Positions 35,061 to 44,640 are shown, numbered from the stretch's first letter. The stretch is 64,000 nt of DNA from Clostridium sp. OS1-26 (GCF_030915445.1 NZ_CP133264.1:4931208-4995207), one strand, 5' to 3'. Program-made: numbers and translations. Notes: a model not told the origin generated them from the sequence alone.

Positions 35061-36080
35061 CTACTTAAGTAAATCTTCTGTTATAATTTCACCTTCCCGC
35101 AGCCTGCTGCGAATCATCATCAATGTATTATCAAGCTTTTCAATAGCTGCAAGGCTTTGTTTTTCGGCATCAGAAATTTTTATAACTTTGTATATACCAC
35201 CATTTTTAATAACAATACGTTTATCTGCACTAATAGCTAGCAGTGGATCATGAGTGGAAACCAAAATAATTTTTTCCTTTTTCGCCAAAAGCTCTATAGC
35301 CTGACGCCTGTCAATTCCGGCATTTTCAATTTCGTCAATTAATACAATAGGTGATTTACTTATATAAGCAGTGTCTGCGATCATTAAAGCTCTTGACTGT
35401 CCACCACTTAGCTGTGTCACTTTTGTATTTTTAAGAAATTTTTCACCAGCCAAATCATTTGCACACTTAAAACACTTTTCAACCACCTCATCAATGTTAG
35501 ATGTCAATCTACTTTTTGCATGCATCTCTAAAAATTCACGGACAGTCAAATCCATGACAAAATTCATATTTTGTGAAAGTTGTGCCACCAGTTTGCCTTC
35601 CATATCAAAACGCTGAAGTTCATCAACGATCGCTCCATTTACCAGTACTTGCCTGCCTGTTGGAGTATCTCCTTGAGCAAGACACTCAATATCACTTAAA
35701 AGTCTACTTTTGCCAGACCCAGTCGGCCCTACAATGCTTATAACTTCTCCGGAACAAATAGTAAGTTTGATGTTTTCAGCTTCCTTTGACTTATTAAAGC
35801 CTCCTATAATCGTTATAGATGAAACATTGGTAGACAAAGCTTCTGTCTGTGTAAAAGTTTGAAGAAACTCACAAAAGCTCATCAAAATACTATGCCTGTC
35901 CAAGCCAAATTCATTTAAAATTTCTTCGTCTGCTTCTTCAAGTGCCTGAAATAGTGGACATTTCTTTGGAATGGCATCCAAACGAAAATTGGCAAGAAAA
36001 TCTGCCGCAATAGGGTATGTCTCTATTACTTCCGCAAGATTTTTTTGGTTTATGTAATTCATTAATTCTTCCATTGTCAT
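35061..36080 (-). CDS. Soluble ABC-type ATPase with DUF1858-like N-terminus
   Basis: 339 residues. Residues about 1-100 resemble a DUF1858-type helical domain (IETYPIAADFLANFRLDAIP). The rest is an ABC ATPase with Walker A GPTGSGKSR, signature LSGGQSRALMIADTAYI and Walker B SPIVLIDEIENAG. It has no membrane partner of its own. It overlaps the upstream GTPase gene by 4 bp (ATGA). Together with the GTPase and DUF364 it probably handles a metal or metallocofactor after import, which is inference. Confidence 0.82.
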   Translation of the reverse strand: MTMEELMNYINQKNLAEVIETYPIAADFLANFRLDAIPKKCPLFQALEEADEEILNEFGLDRHSILMSFCEFLQTFTQTEALSTNVSSITIIGGFNKSKEAENIKLTICSGEVISIVGPTGSGKSRLLSDIECLAQGDTPTGRQVLVNGAIVDELQRFDMEGKLVAQLSQNMNFVMDLTVREFLEMHAKSRLTSNIDEVVEKCFKCANDLAGEKFLKNTKVTQLSGGQSRALMIADTAYISKSPIVLIDEIENAGIDRRQAIELLAKKEKIILVSTHDPLLAISADKRIVIKNGGIYKVIKISDAEKQSLAAIEKLDNTLMMIRSRLREGEIITEDLLK

Positions 36081-36769
36081 ATCTTTTTAAACTCCATTTT
36101 TTTCATCATTCCCATTTGATAGGATTCTCCTATTTTCGTTTCCCCTGTACAATATGAACATATTGCTGCAGGCATTGTAAACTTAAGTTTCATATCTTTA
36201 AGGGTATTAATATCTCTGGTTTGCTTCAAATATTTTGACAACAAAAATGTCCCCTGCCCCGTAATACCGTTAACAAATACAATCTTTGCAGATGAGTTAG
36301 TCTGTTTTATATTAAAAGCAAATACCTCACGTTCCGCTTGGGAAACAATGTCCCCCTTTGTTACTACTATAATATCAGCAAATCTCACCATAGGACCTAT
36401 CTTTCGTGGAGTGTTTATGCCTGACAAATTGTCTATTACACACACTGAAAGTATACCTTTAATGTAAGGTGAACAGCGATTACATAGACCAGCACTCTCT
36501 GTTATCAGCATATCAAAGCCGGATTGTACTCCCCACTGCACAGCATCTTCAATATTGCTAACAAAATAATGGTCGGGACATATCTTTCCAGAAAACCCAG
36601 TCTCTACAGGAATATCTGCTTCAATATATCGTAGATTATCAAAGGAAGTAAGACAATCGAATTTTACAACTCCAACACTTCCCTTTGGCATGTCCATACA
36701 TTCAATCAGCTTTAAAATAACAGAGGTTTTTCCTGAAGATGGGGGTCCAGCAACAGTTATAAGTTTCAT
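36077..36769 (-). CDS. G3E-type P-loop GTPase (HypB/UreG/CobW-like metal delivery)
   Basis: 230 residues. Walker A is AGPPSSGKTSVI, a switch region holds ITESAGLCNRCSPYIKGI, the G4-like motif is VVTKGDIV and G5-like is VFVNGITGQG. Two C-x2-C pairs (LCNRC and CSYC) could bind metal. G3E GTPases insert nickel, cobalt or zinc into target enzymes. The start at 36769 has GAGGAGG upstream. It lies between a FecB-type binding protein gene and the soluble ABC ATPase gene. Confidence 0.83.
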   Translation of the reverse strand: MKLITVAGPPSSGKTSVILKLIECMDMPKGSVGVVKFDCLTSFDNLRYIEADIPVETGFSGKICPDHYFVSNIEDAVQWGVQSGFDMLITESAGLCNRCSPYIKGILSVCVIDNLSGINTPRKIGPMVRFADIIVVTKGDIVSQAEREVFAFNIKQTNSSAKIVFVNGITGQGTFLLSKYLKQTRDINTLKDMKLKFTMPAAICSYCTGETKIGESYQMGMMKKMEFKKI

Positions 36770-36847
36770 TTCAATCCTCCTCATATAAGTAATAAGAATA
36801 ACAAATTATGACATCACATAATTTTGTTATTCTTGTTATTTTAGCTA

Positions 36848-37924
36848 TTATTTTTTGAGCAAAGAATTTCCTACCAAAGCTTTATACTGATCTTCTGTCA
36901 GCTTGCAGTGATAAAATAATTCATAATATTTTGCTGCTTCCTTATAAACATCATACTGAGCTTTTTCTGGATATAATAACTGCGTAATCCAGATCATTCC
37001 CATATAACGATTTACTGATGGCGGATTACCCATCCAATTATATGGACCATTTGGCACTTCATAGTATTTTCCATTTTTAATTGCATCAAGCTTCTGCCAT
37101 GCTGGATTATCTGCCACAGTGCTATAAATACTACCTGGAGCAAAGAGAATTACATCAGGATTCCATAAAGCAATCTGCTCCATATCCACTGGATCTCCAC
37201 TTCCCTTGCTGGAGAACTTTTTAAGAACAGCAACATTGTTACTAACCTTATCCAAAATCTCAGCATGGAAAGAACCTTTTGCAAGTACACTAAGGCCGTC
37301 ATTGCCGGAGCAGTATAAAACTTTAACCTTGCCATTCTCGCCTACAGCATTCATAATATCCTGGGTTTTTTTATAGGTTTGTTCACAATACTGTGCTAGA
37401 GCTTCTCCTTGTGCTTCTCTGCCCAGTAGTTTACCAAGTGTTCTATAAGTCTCAGGCATAGTAGCTGTGGTTGCATCAATATGTATAGTTGGAATATTGA
37501 CCTTGCTTGAGATACTATTCATATCTTCCACAATGGTAGATTTAGCTTCTCCAACATCAATAACAACCTGTGGACTTAGCTTGGCAATTTCTTCAATATT
37601 CAAGTTTTTACCACCATAAAACTGTCCAATTACAGGAAGATTGTAATATTTTGAATCCAGATACTTTTTAGATTCTGTGGACCATTTGTCTGATACTCCT
37701 ACAAGCATATCGGGAGCCAAAGCAAAAAGCACAATTTGAGCAAGAGAACCAGATGCTGCAATCTTGGTAATCTTTGCTGGAAGTTTTACCTGGCGTCCTG
37801 CAGAGTCTGTAAAAGTCACACTTTCACTCTTATTTGTTGACACAGTGCTTTTGCTGCAACCAGCTAGCGTAGATATCATAAGACAAAGCGCTAGCAGAGC
37901 CGCGAAGAGTTTTTTCTTTCTCAT
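36848..37924 (-). CDS. FecB/BtuF-type ABC transporter substrate-binding lipoprotein
   Basis: 358 residues. A lipoprotein signal (LLALCLMISTLAGC, Cys about residue 23) is followed by a helical-backbone periplasmic-binding domain (RQVKLPAKITKIAASGSLAQ, SPQVVIDVGEAK, ALWNPDVILFAPGSIY). The family binds Fe-siderophores, heme, cobalamin or metal chelates. Downstream of the ATPase gene in one operon with its permease. Confidence 0.92.
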   Translation of the reverse strand: MRKKKLFAALLALCLMISTLAGCSKSTVSTNKSESVTFTDSAGRQVKLPAKITKIAASGSLAQIVLFALAPDMLVGVSDKWSTESKKYLDSKYYNLPVIGQFYGGKNLNIEEIAKLSPQVVIDVGEAKSTIVEDMNSISSKVNIPTIHIDATTATMPETYRTLGKLLGREAQGEALAQYCEQTYKKTQDIMNAVGENGKVKVLYCSGNDGLSVLAKGSFHAEILDKVSNNVAVLKKFSSKGSGDPVDMEQIALWNPDVILFAPGSIYSTVADNPAWQKLDAIKNGKYYEVPNGPYNWMGNPPSVNRYMGMIWITQLLYPEKAQYDVYKEAAKYYELFYHCKLTEDQYKALVGNSLLKK

Positions 37925-37984
37925 TTTAATTCCCCCTAAATAACTAAAGTATAATTAAGACCATATTAAGAATAGTCATAGCCT

Positions 37985-38764
37985 TCAAGAAATAACGCAT
38001 TTTGGTATACAAACTTTTACCTTACCTCCGTATAAAGTCTGCATTTCAACGTCTATACCATATAGTGTTTGAATCAATGGTTCTGTAAAAATATCAGCAG
38101 GTGCACCACTTGCCAGTATCTTTCCGTTTTTAAGTGCTAGTACAGCATCTGAAAACTGAAAGGCTTGTTCTGGATTGTGTGTCGATTGAATAATAGTATA
38201 CCCATCTCTAGTTAGAGATTTTATCTCACTCATAACACGAACCTGATTACCAAAATCCAAATTTGCTGTAGGTTCATCCATAATTAGAACTTTAGCCTCC
38301 TGTACCAATGCACGAGCAATTAAAACAAGCTGCCTTTCACCACCACTTATATGAGTGTAGCCCCTGTTTTTCAGATGCTCAATCCCCATTCTCTCTAAAG
38401 CCGCCAAAGCAAGCTTAATCTGTTTTTTTCCTGGGCTTGAAATGCTAGAGACCTGAGTAGTGGTACCCATAAGCACCATATCAAAAACACTGAAATTAAA
38501 GGATGGATAATGAGATTGAGGAATATAAGCAACTAGCTTGGCCATTTCCTTTGCACTAAGGTCTTTAATATCAATGCCATTAAAAAGAACTTTTCCTTTG
38601 TAGCCATTTAATAAGCCAAGTATGCAACGAAACATTGTACTTTTTCCTGCTCCATTTGATCCTATAATGGATAACAACTGATTATCATAAGCTGTAAAAC
38701 TAATATCCTCAAAGATCAGATGGTCTCCATAGCTAAAAGAAAGCTTGGATACTTCAATACTCAA
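37985..38764 (-). CDS. FecE-type ABC transporter ATP-binding protein
   Basis: 259 residues. Walker A is GSNGAGKSTMFR, Q-loop YIPQSHY, signature HISGGERQLVLIARAL and Walker B VLIMDEPTANLD, with the C-terminal tail usual for iron-chelate/cobalamin importers. It overlaps the permease gene by 4 bp. Confidence 0.95.
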   Translation of the reverse strand: MSIEVSKLSFSYGDHLIFEDISFTAYDNQLLSIIGSNGAGKSTMFRCILGLLNGYKGKVLFNGIDIKDLSAKEMAKLVAYIPQSHYPSFNFSVFDMVLMGTTTQVSSISSPGKKQIKLALAALERMGIEHLKNRGYTHISGGERQLVLIARALVQEAKVLIMDEPTANLDFGNQVRVMSEIKSLTRDGYTIIQSTHNPEQAFQFSDAVLALKNGKILASGAPADIFTEPLIQTLYGIDVEMQTLYGGKVKVCIPKCVIS

Positions 38765-39783
38765 TATGTTTCCTCCTTTCTTGTAATAAGATAGATGAAA
38801 AAAGGTGCTCCAATAAATGCAGTAAGGATGCCCAGCGGAATTTCTACAGCCAGCAAGTTCCTTGAAACATCATCTACTAGCAGAAGAAAAATCGCTCCGA
38901 GTAGCATAGAAGCAGGCATCAGATGTTTGTAATTGTTTCCTACAACTTTTCGTGCCAGATGAGGTATCACCAAACCTACCCATCCAATAATGCCGCTGAC
39001 TGATACGCTGGCTGCTGTTACCATGGTGGCAAAAATAATAACAATCAGACGAATTCGCCTGGCATTTACACCCATAGTTCTTGCCTCATCATCGCCCATG
39101 GTGAGAACATTTAGCTGCCATTTTAAAAGAAACAGAACAATAAGGCCTACTGCCATAGGAATAATTACAAATTTAACCTGACTCATTTTAGCTCCCGCAA
39201 GACTACCTATTAACCAATATGTGATAAGAGGAAGCTGATCATTGATGTCTGCAACCAATTTGATATAAGAGGTTCCTGCTGAAAAAAGTGATCCGACCAT
39301 AATTCCTGATAGGATTAATCCCAATATATTTTTGCCCTTAGCCCTCTTTCCGATGAAGTAAACCAGAGCAACAGAAAGCAACCCGAAACAAAAGGCACTG
39401 ATTGTAATCATCTGGCTGTTTCCATAACATAAGATAGCTAATGCTGCACCAAAGGCAGCACCGGCTGAAGCTCCTAAAACATCCGGTGCCGCCATCGGAT
39501 TTTGAAAAATCCCCTGATAGGCTGCTCCTGCAGCAGAAAGGCAACACCCTACCAGACAAGCCAAAATAATGCGTGGCAGACGGACATTTAAGAGAATAGC
39601 TTCAGTTTGATCCGTCCAAAAATGATTAATAGGATAGAATTTGGAGACCAGAATAGCAAGAAGATCTTTTGTTGAGATAGGATATCGTCCTAGTTTGAAA
39701 GAAGTTATAATAGTTACTATAAGAATAATTACAAGACCGAAAACCTTAAACGCATAGGCATTTGATGACTTTATTTTCAACAT
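38761..39783 (-). CDS. FecCD-type ABC transporter permease
   Basis: 340 residues with about nine or ten membrane helices. FecCD signatures are present: RLPRIILACLVGCCLSAAGA, FQNPMAAPDVLGASAGAAFG and GIIGWVGLVIPHLARKVVG. The start at 39783 follows AAAAGGAAG; the ORF extension upstream lacks a ribosome site. First gene of a six-gene operon (permease, ATPase, binding protein, GTPase, soluble ABC ATPase, DUF364). Confidence 0.94.
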   Translation of the reverse strand: MLKIKSSNAYAFKVFGLVIILIVTIITSFKLGRYPISTKDLLAILVSKFYPINHFWTDQTEAILLNVRLPRIILACLVGCCLSAAGAAYQGIFQNPMAAPDVLGASAGAAFGAALAILCYGNSQMITISAFCFGLLSVALVYFIGKRAKGKNILGLILSGIMVGSLFSAGTSYIKLVADINDQLPLITYWLIGSLAGAKMSQVKFVIIPMAVGLIVLFLLKWQLNVLTMGDDEARTMGVNARRIRLIVIIFATMVTAASVSVSGIIGWVGLVIPHLARKVVGNNYKHLMPASMLLGAIFLLLVDDVSRNLLAVEIPLGILTAFIGAPFFIYLITRKEETY

Positions 39784-40177
39784 GCTTCCTTTTCCTCTTT
39801 CTTTCAAGTTTTTGCATTGTTATAGATTTTAATATTATGATGTAAACAAGCATGTACCAATATCATATGACATAAACAGAATTCTTGTCTCAACTTTTAA
39901 GCTAAAAAATTATCTTCCATTTTATACATATACATCTAAATATTCTAAAATACAACTATAGTTCTATATTGTGGTTTCAATAAAAATTCTATAACAATAT
40001 CACATTTTATGTAAACATGTGGTTTGTAAATACTTTTGTACAATTAATGAGCACTGTTATAAAAACTAACATTATTATTTATATAACTCATTGTAATTTC
40101 TCTTCTTTAGGAATCATAACCACTTTAATTTCACTGAATCATTTGCTGGTATTAAGATTTCCGTTTCTATAGAAAAA
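39784..40177 (-). promoter_or_regulatory. Upstream region of the metal-uptake operon
   Basis: Roughly 390 bp without a gene, AT-rich. It contains a dyad-like ATCACATTTTATGT...ACATGTGGT near 39999-40024 that could be a metal-regulator site. I see no known riboswitch. Confidence 0.3.
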
Positions 40178-40227
40178 ATAAAAGCCACCTCAAAATAGAA
40201 ATTAATTTCTATTTTGAGACAGCCCGT
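40178..40227 (-). terminator. Terminator after the GH4 gene
   Basis: CTCAAAATAGAAATT pairs with AATTTCTATTTTGAG as a near-perfect 15-bp stem, followed on the minus strand by a T-rich tract (TTTTATTTTTTC). Confidence 0.85.
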
Positions 40228-40251
40228 AATTATTTGCAAAGACATACAAAA

Positions 40252-41679
40252 TTAATTATTCTTGTCCTCTAAAAATTTTATTCTTTCCTTAAATTGAGGT
40301 AAATATTCTTTGTGTGCAACTAACATTTCATCTAAAATTGTTTGTGCGATTTTCCCGCTTGGAACAAGTGGGTTAATTGTAAATGCTTGTAACGCAGTAC
40401 TATAATCTCCTGTTACCGCAGCTTTAATAGTGGTTAACTCCATGTCTTTCATATGTTGTAACAATCCTCTGCTTGAAGAGTCAAAGGATCCCCATGAAAG
40501 TGGAACTGGCCCATTAGAAGTAATGATAGAACTTACTTCAACAACTACATCATCTGGTAGGTCAGAGATAGCACCGTTATTTTTCGTACTTACTACCATA
40601 TGGCTACGCTTATCATTATATATGGAAGTAATTAATTCACATGCTGCATCAGAATAGTAAGCTCCTCCACGTTTTGCAAGTTGTGGTGGTTTTATACTTA
40701 AGTTAGGATCTTTGTAAAGTTCGAATAATTCTGCTTCTGTCCGTTTTACTACTTCTGCTCTAGTTTCACCTTTCTCAAAAGCTTCTAGCTCTTCTTTTAA
40801 CATATCATCTGTAATATAGTAATACCTATGATACATACATGGTATAATTCCTAAATTGCGAACTTGTTCTGGTAAAAATCCAATATTAGGGATATTTTGA
40901 ACTCCAGCTTTTTGCTCACCATTTTCATCAGGATTATTGTTTGGATTTATTGGACTCTTAACTCCTTCTAAAGCCTTCACCAATCCCTCAGGGGATGTAT
41001 ATGCAGCTTCAATTACATCTTTTGTTTTTTCTATTCCTGTTTTATCCCATACACGATGCCAATGGAAATGGTTTAATCCTCCAAAACGGAAGAATAAATC
41101 TTCCTCTTTTTCTTTTAAAGCTCCTGCTGCAATTTTACTACACATAATAGGTACATTACATAAGCCTACTACTTTATCCCAATGACCATAACGAATAACT
41201 GCTTCTGTCACCATTCCAGATGGATTGGTGAAATTAACTAACCATGCATTTGGACAAAGTTCCTTCATATCTTCCACAATATCTAATATTACAGGAATTG
41301 TGCGAAATGCCTTAAACATTCCTCCTGCACCATTGGTCTCTTGTCCAATTATTCCATGGGATAAAGGAATTCTCTCATCCTTAATACGAGCATCTAATAA
41401 CCCTACTCGAAGTTGAGTAGAAACAAAATCTGCATCCTTTAGTGCTTTACGACGATCTAATGTTAAGTGAATCTCCCAATCTAGCCCTGCTGCTTTAACC
41501 ATTCTCTTTGCTAAATTACCAACAATCTCTAGTTTTTCTCTTCCAGCTTCAATATCTACTAACCATAATTCTTTAATTGGTAATTCATCTTTTCTTTTTA
41601 TAAAACCTTCTATTAATTCTGGTGTATAACTTGATCCTCCACCAATAGTTACTATTTTCAAATTCTTTTTCATATTCAT
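40252..41679 (-). CDS. GH4 6-phospho-beta-glucosidase
   Basis: 475 residues, NAD+- and Mn2+-dependent glycoside hydrolase family 4. The Rossmann start is KIVTIGGGSSYTPELIEGF, then STQLRVGLLDARIKDE, NFTNPSGMVTEAVIRYG and the metal-ligand region GLCNVPIM plus GLNHFHWHRV. It hydrolyses phosphorylated beta-glucosides imported by a PTS; no PTS gene is in the window. AAAGGT precedes the chosen ATG 41679 (41673 is an alternative). Probably controlled by the adjacent RpiR regulator. Confidence 0.93.
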   Translation of the reverse strand: MNMKKNLKIVTIGGGSSYTPELIEGFIKRKDELPIKELWLVDIEAGREKLEIVGNLAKRMVKAAGLDWEIHLTLDRRKALKDADFVSTQLRVGLLDARIKDERIPLSHGIIGQETNGAGGMFKAFRTIPVILDIVEDMKELCPNAWLVNFTNPSGMVTEAVIRYGHWDKVVGLCNVPIMCSKIAAGALKEKEEDLFFRFGGLNHFHWHRVWDKTGIEKTKDVIEAAYTSPEGLVKALEGVKSPINPNNNPDENGEQKAGVQNIPNIGFLPEQVRNLGIIPCMYHRYYYITDDMLKEELEAFEKGETRAEVVKRTEAELFELYKDPNLSIKPPQLAKRGGAYYSDAACELITSIYNDKRSHMVVSTKNNGAISDLPDDVVVEVSSIITSNGPVPLSWGSFDSSSRGLLQHMKDMELTTIKAAVTGDYSTALQAFTINPLVPSGKIAQTILDEMLVAHKEYLPQFKERIKFLEDKNN

Positions 41680-41778
41680 CACTACCTTTCTATGACCATA
41701 TTATAATTCAAACTATTAATCCTTAGAATATTTATAGCGCTTATAGTCACAAAGAGGACTGTTTAGTTACATGTTCCA

Positions 41779-41802
41779 CCTAAAAAACAAAGTGTTTTTT
41801 GG
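41779..41802. promoter_or_regulatory. Palindrome upstream of the GH4 gene, candidate RpiR operator
   Basis: CCTAAAAAACA, a 2-base centre, then TGTTTTTTGG: an 11-bp dyad lying between the rpiR-type gene and the GH4 gene. Position and symmetry suit a regulator site; a hairpin role is the alternative. Confidence 0.45.
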
Positions 41803-41807
41803 ACAGC

Positions 41808-41841
41808 AAAAACCCCCCTTAATTTTTTAAGGAGGGTTTTT
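41808..41841 (-). terminator. Terminator of the RpiR gene
   Basis: An AAAACCCCCCTT / AAGGAGGGTTTT stem beginning at the stop codon; a T run follows on the minus strand. Confidence 0.8.
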
Positions 41842-42610
41842 AACACTCTGAAGGTGTTTTCATACTTTGCTTTTTTAATATAGTTAACTTAGCTAAAGCT
41901 TCAATTATGTACATTGCTGGAATTTGTGAAGTTATATCTACTTTCACCCATGAATTCTCATAGGCTAACTCCCTTTGTATATAATATGAAATATTATAAT
42001 CTGACATTTTTGCTAGTGTGCTATTCTTACTATTGGTTATAGACACTACCGTGGCCTTACTTCTTTTCAATATTTCAGAATTTTGAACCAAAACCTCAAC
42101 CTCACCCTCAACAGATAAGGTAATTATTATGGTTTCAACTGGTACTTCTAGATTTATTGGAAACATTGGATTGTTGATTCCTGTAGAAAAAATTCCAACA
42201 TTACAAAAATATCGGCTAGCATAATCAGCAATTATTCCTGAATTACCTACACCTAAAAAAATAACATGTTTCTTTGACGCTATAATATTTGCGATTTTAT
42301 CAAGCTGATTTTGAAAAGCTTCAGTATTTGCTCTTTGTAAGAAATCCATAACTATTGAAGAATCATACTTTTTGGGGCGATTACTACTCTTGTCTAATTC
42401 CAGCTTATATCTCACTTTGAATTCAGAAAATCCATCACAATTCAATTTCCTGCAAAATCTAGTGATAGTAGTAGTTGAAACATGAGCTTCATTAGCTACC
42501 TCTCTAATAGTCATATAGGCAATTTTTTCACTATTTTTTAATATAAAATTATAAACCTCATAATCTAAATCACTAAATTGACTTAAAACTTGGTTAGAAA
42601 ATAAACTCAC
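41840..42610 (-). CDS. RpiR-family regulator (HTH plus SIS domain)
   Basis: 256 residues. The HTH_6 domain (MTIREVANEAHVSTTTITRF, CRKLNCDGFSEFK) is followed by a SIS sugar-phosphate-binding domain (HVIFLGVGNSGIIADYASRY, ETIIITLSVEGEVEVLVQNS). Such proteins sense phosphosugars. It is upstream of and co-oriented with the GH4 gene, so it probably regulates beta-glucoside use. Confidence 0.9.
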   Translation of the reverse strand: MSLFSNQVLSQFSDLDYEVYNFILKNSEKIAYMTIREVANEAHVSTTTITRFCRKLNCDGFSEFKVRYKLELDKSSNRPKKYDSSIVMDFLQRANTEAFQNQLDKIANIIASKKHVIFLGVGNSGIIADYASRYFCNVGIFSTGINNPMFPINLEVPVETIIITLSVEGEVEVLVQNSEILKRSKATVVSITNSKNSTLAKMSDYNISYYIQRELAYENSWVKVDITSQIPAMYIIEALAKLTILKKQSMKTPSEC

Positions 42611-42877
42611 AATGTATCACCACCTTCCCAACATTATAAAATATAAAATGTTAAAAAACAAATTTCTATCAAAGTAGTTATTTATAGGTGGTTTCCATAG
42701 ATAAATATTTCTTTATATAAATAATGGATAAAGCCAAGCCTTGAAGTATAATTTTCTTACCACAAAAAATTAATCATTATTATTAATACTATCATAAAAG
42801 TATTATCCTGAAAGGAAAAGACCATTTCTACTCTTAGTAATGTACAATATTCTACAGTTATTCAACAACGTAAGAAA

Positions 42878-42945
42878 TATACGCATCAACTCAACCACAC
42901 ATTATGTTCATCTCGTTCAGTTAGACAAATTGGAATTTGTCTTTA
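42878..42945 (-). repeat. Intergenic repeat type R1, copy b
   Basis: In the gene sense: AAATTCCAATTTGTCT, AACTGAAC, a 19-base stretch, GGTTGAGTT, then GATGCGTATATTTC. AACTGAAC and GTTGAGTT can pair. Copies occur at 45981-46048 and 50221-50277. It lies 3' of the 43032-43292 gene. Confidence 0.75.
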
Positions 42946-43031
42946 AATTTATGCAAAAATTTCAGAATTTCTTTTTATTATTGCTTCAATTTTATTTTAC
43001 CAGTAACATACTCCATCCCCAATACGTCTAT

Positions 43032-43292
43032 CTATTCAGCATCAAAATCAATAAAGTACTTTCTCTCTGGTGTATGTATCGTGAGAGTTGCTAAATTAAT
43101 ATTGTCCTCTAAAATATCCACTCTGTATTCGAACATGATATCATCATTTTGCTTCTTCATGAATAAGTAACTTCCTTCTTCTTGATCCTCGGCCTCATCA
43201 CTTATTTCAGCGTAGATTTCTTCGCCACTGACTTCTCCATGATATCCTGACTTTCTTATCTTTTCCTCTATTGCTTTAAAAAACTGCTCCAT
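43032..43292 (-). CDS. Small acidic hypothetical protein (array gene)
   Basis: 86 residues, acidic (SGEEIYAEISDEAEDQEEGS, then FEYRVDILEDNINLATLTIH). Mixed alpha/beta, with no recognised family. AAAGAGAG precedes the ATG. It is the last gene of the repeat-bounded array on this strand, followed by repeat R1. Confidence 0.6.
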   Translation of the reverse strand: MEQFFKAIEEKIRKSGYHGEVSGEEIYAEISDEAEDQEEGSYLFMKKQNDDIMFEYRVDILEDNINLATLTIHTPERKYFIDFDAE

Positions 43293-43473
43293 TTTTTCGC
43301 TCTCTTTCTTTTAAAATATCAATTTCTCTTCAAATCAAGTATATACTATGTTTCTAAATAACAGTAGCCCTAATCATTATTAATTAATGATCAGAGCAAA
43401 ACCTCACTTATTAAGTTCACATGATTCTCAATGACCTCTAGGCTAATAATTACTTCATATTTTAATTATTGAA

Positions 43474-43884
43474 TTAGATTATTATACCTTCAAAATGATC
43501 CATTTCATGTTGAATTATTTGTGCTATAAATCCAGTAAACACTTGCTTTTGCTTCTTGAAATTTCTATCAAGATACTCAACTTCTATCATTTCATATCTC
43601 TTTGTTTTTCTAAAGCCAATTAAAGATAAACAACTCTCTTCAGTTTCATAAATCTTTTCTTTATTTAATATAACTGGATTTATCATAGGCACAATAAGAT
43701 TGCCTACCGTATATACCAATATACGCTTTTTTATTCCAATCATATTACCAGCCAATCCAACACAATTCTCTAGGTTTGCACTTAATGTATCTATTAAATC
43801 ATCAATTACTACTATATCATTTATAGTTGCATCTTCTGATTTTTGTCCTAAAAACAATATATCTTTTACAATTGGTTTTATCAT
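43474..43884 (-). CDS. def: Peptide deformylase (array gene)
   Basis: 136 residues. All three deformylase motifs are present: GLAGNMIG (motif 1), ESCLSL (motif 2, Cys ligand) and QHEMDHFEG (HExxH, metal and catalytic Glu). It removes the N-formyl group from new proteins. It is short and isolated from fmt and priA-type neighbours, so it is likely an accessory copy; such copies can confer deformylase-inhibitor tolerance. It follows repeat R2 directly. Confidence 0.85.
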   Translation of the reverse strand: MIKPIVKDILFLGQKSEDATINDIVVIDDLIDTLSANLENCVGLAGNMIGIKKRILVYTVGNLIVPMINPVILNKEKIYETEESCLSLIGFRKTKRYEMIEVEYLDRNFKKQKQVFTGFIAQIIQHEMDHFEGIII

Positions 43885-43929
43885 AATTCATACCTCTTTT
43901 TCAGTTATATTTTTTATAAATCATACTAT

Positions 43930-43970
43930 CAAATTACTATTTATAATACTCAACCTTAAATTGGAATTTG
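43930..43970 (-). repeat. Intergenic repeat type R2, copy a
   Basis: In the gene sense AAATTCCAATTT, AAGGTTGAGTATTATA, AATAGTAATTTG. The two outer 12-mers can pair with two mismatches, giving a hairpin. Nearly identical to 50641-50682. It lies between the P-loop kinase and deformylase genes; a separate palindrome GGTTATGAGCATAACC (43980-43995) precedes it. Confidence 0.8.
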
Positions 43971-44012
43971 ACGGGCTGAGGTTATGCTCATAACCTCTAT
44001 GGTAAATGAAAA

Positions 44013-44525
44013 TTATAGTTCAACATCTACCTTGTATTCGTCATCAATCAGAATATAATCGCATCTATATTTTTTACACATTTCTAAATTAGAATCATTT
44101 TCTTTTATCAGCATTCCTGGACTTAAAAATGAATCATCAAGGCGACCCTCTATTATATTTTCATATCCTTTAATATCTGAAAAGTGATTATCAATGTATT
44201 TTTTTGTCATTACAAGACAATAATACTGAATGTGCTCAAGATATTCATCGCTAAAATCATCCTTCCAGTTGAAGGGAATATAGCACCCCTCTACAACCAA
44301 ATTTTGATTGTTTTCTATTGCAGTTTTTACCATTTCCCTTACAATCGGCCATAAGTAATTTGTTAATAGGTCATCATCTTCCGGAGTAAGGATAGTCTGT
44401 CCACTGCGAATTAAACCCATCTTCAAATGGTCTATAGATAGATATGGATAACCATATTTTTTAAGTAACTTCTGGGCTAAAAGTGTTTTTCCTGTATGTG
44501 AACTACCAGCAATTAGAATTATCAT
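44013..44525 (-). CDS. P-loop nucleoside/metabolite kinase-like protein (array gene)
   Basis: 170 residues. N-terminal Walker A is IAGSSHTGKTLLAQKLLKKY, an LID-like region holds YLSIDHLKMGLIRSG, and NLVVEGCYIPF is a strand with acidic end. It resembles small AAA_33/adenylate-kinase-like and 2-phosphoglycerate kinase-like proteins; the substrate is unknown. The start is preceded by GGGAGTGA, a leader shared by several genes of this array. Confidence 0.75.
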   Translation of the reverse strand: MIILIAGSSHTGKTLLAQKLLKKYGYPYLSIDHLKMGLIRSGQTILTPEDDDLLTNYLWPIVREMVKTAIENNQNLVVEGCYIPFNWKDDFSDEYLEHIQYYCLVMTKKYIDNHFSDIKGYENIIEGRLDDSFLSPGMLIKENDSNLEMCKKYRCDYILIDDEYKVDVEL

Positions 44526-44570
44526 TAAAAATTCACTCCCTAATGTAGGTTATATAAATAGTCCATACTT

Positions 44571-44640
44571 CAAATTACTATTTGTCTACAGATTTTAAAA
44601 TAATTTTTACTCCGCTGTTTAAGAAGAATGCGAACTAAAT
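44571..44640 (-). repeat. Intergenic repeat type R3, copy a
   Basis: In the gene sense: GGAGTAAAAATTATTTTAAA, ATCTGTAGACAAATAGTAATTTG. Related to 52495-52560, and its last part to 51150-51176. The final AAATAGTAATTTG is also the end of repeat R2. Confidence 0.7.

Noticed and set aside
42840..43170. Plus-strand ORFs over the R1 repeat
   Set aside because: They run through R1 and antisense to the 43032-43292 gene; no ribosome site or domain.
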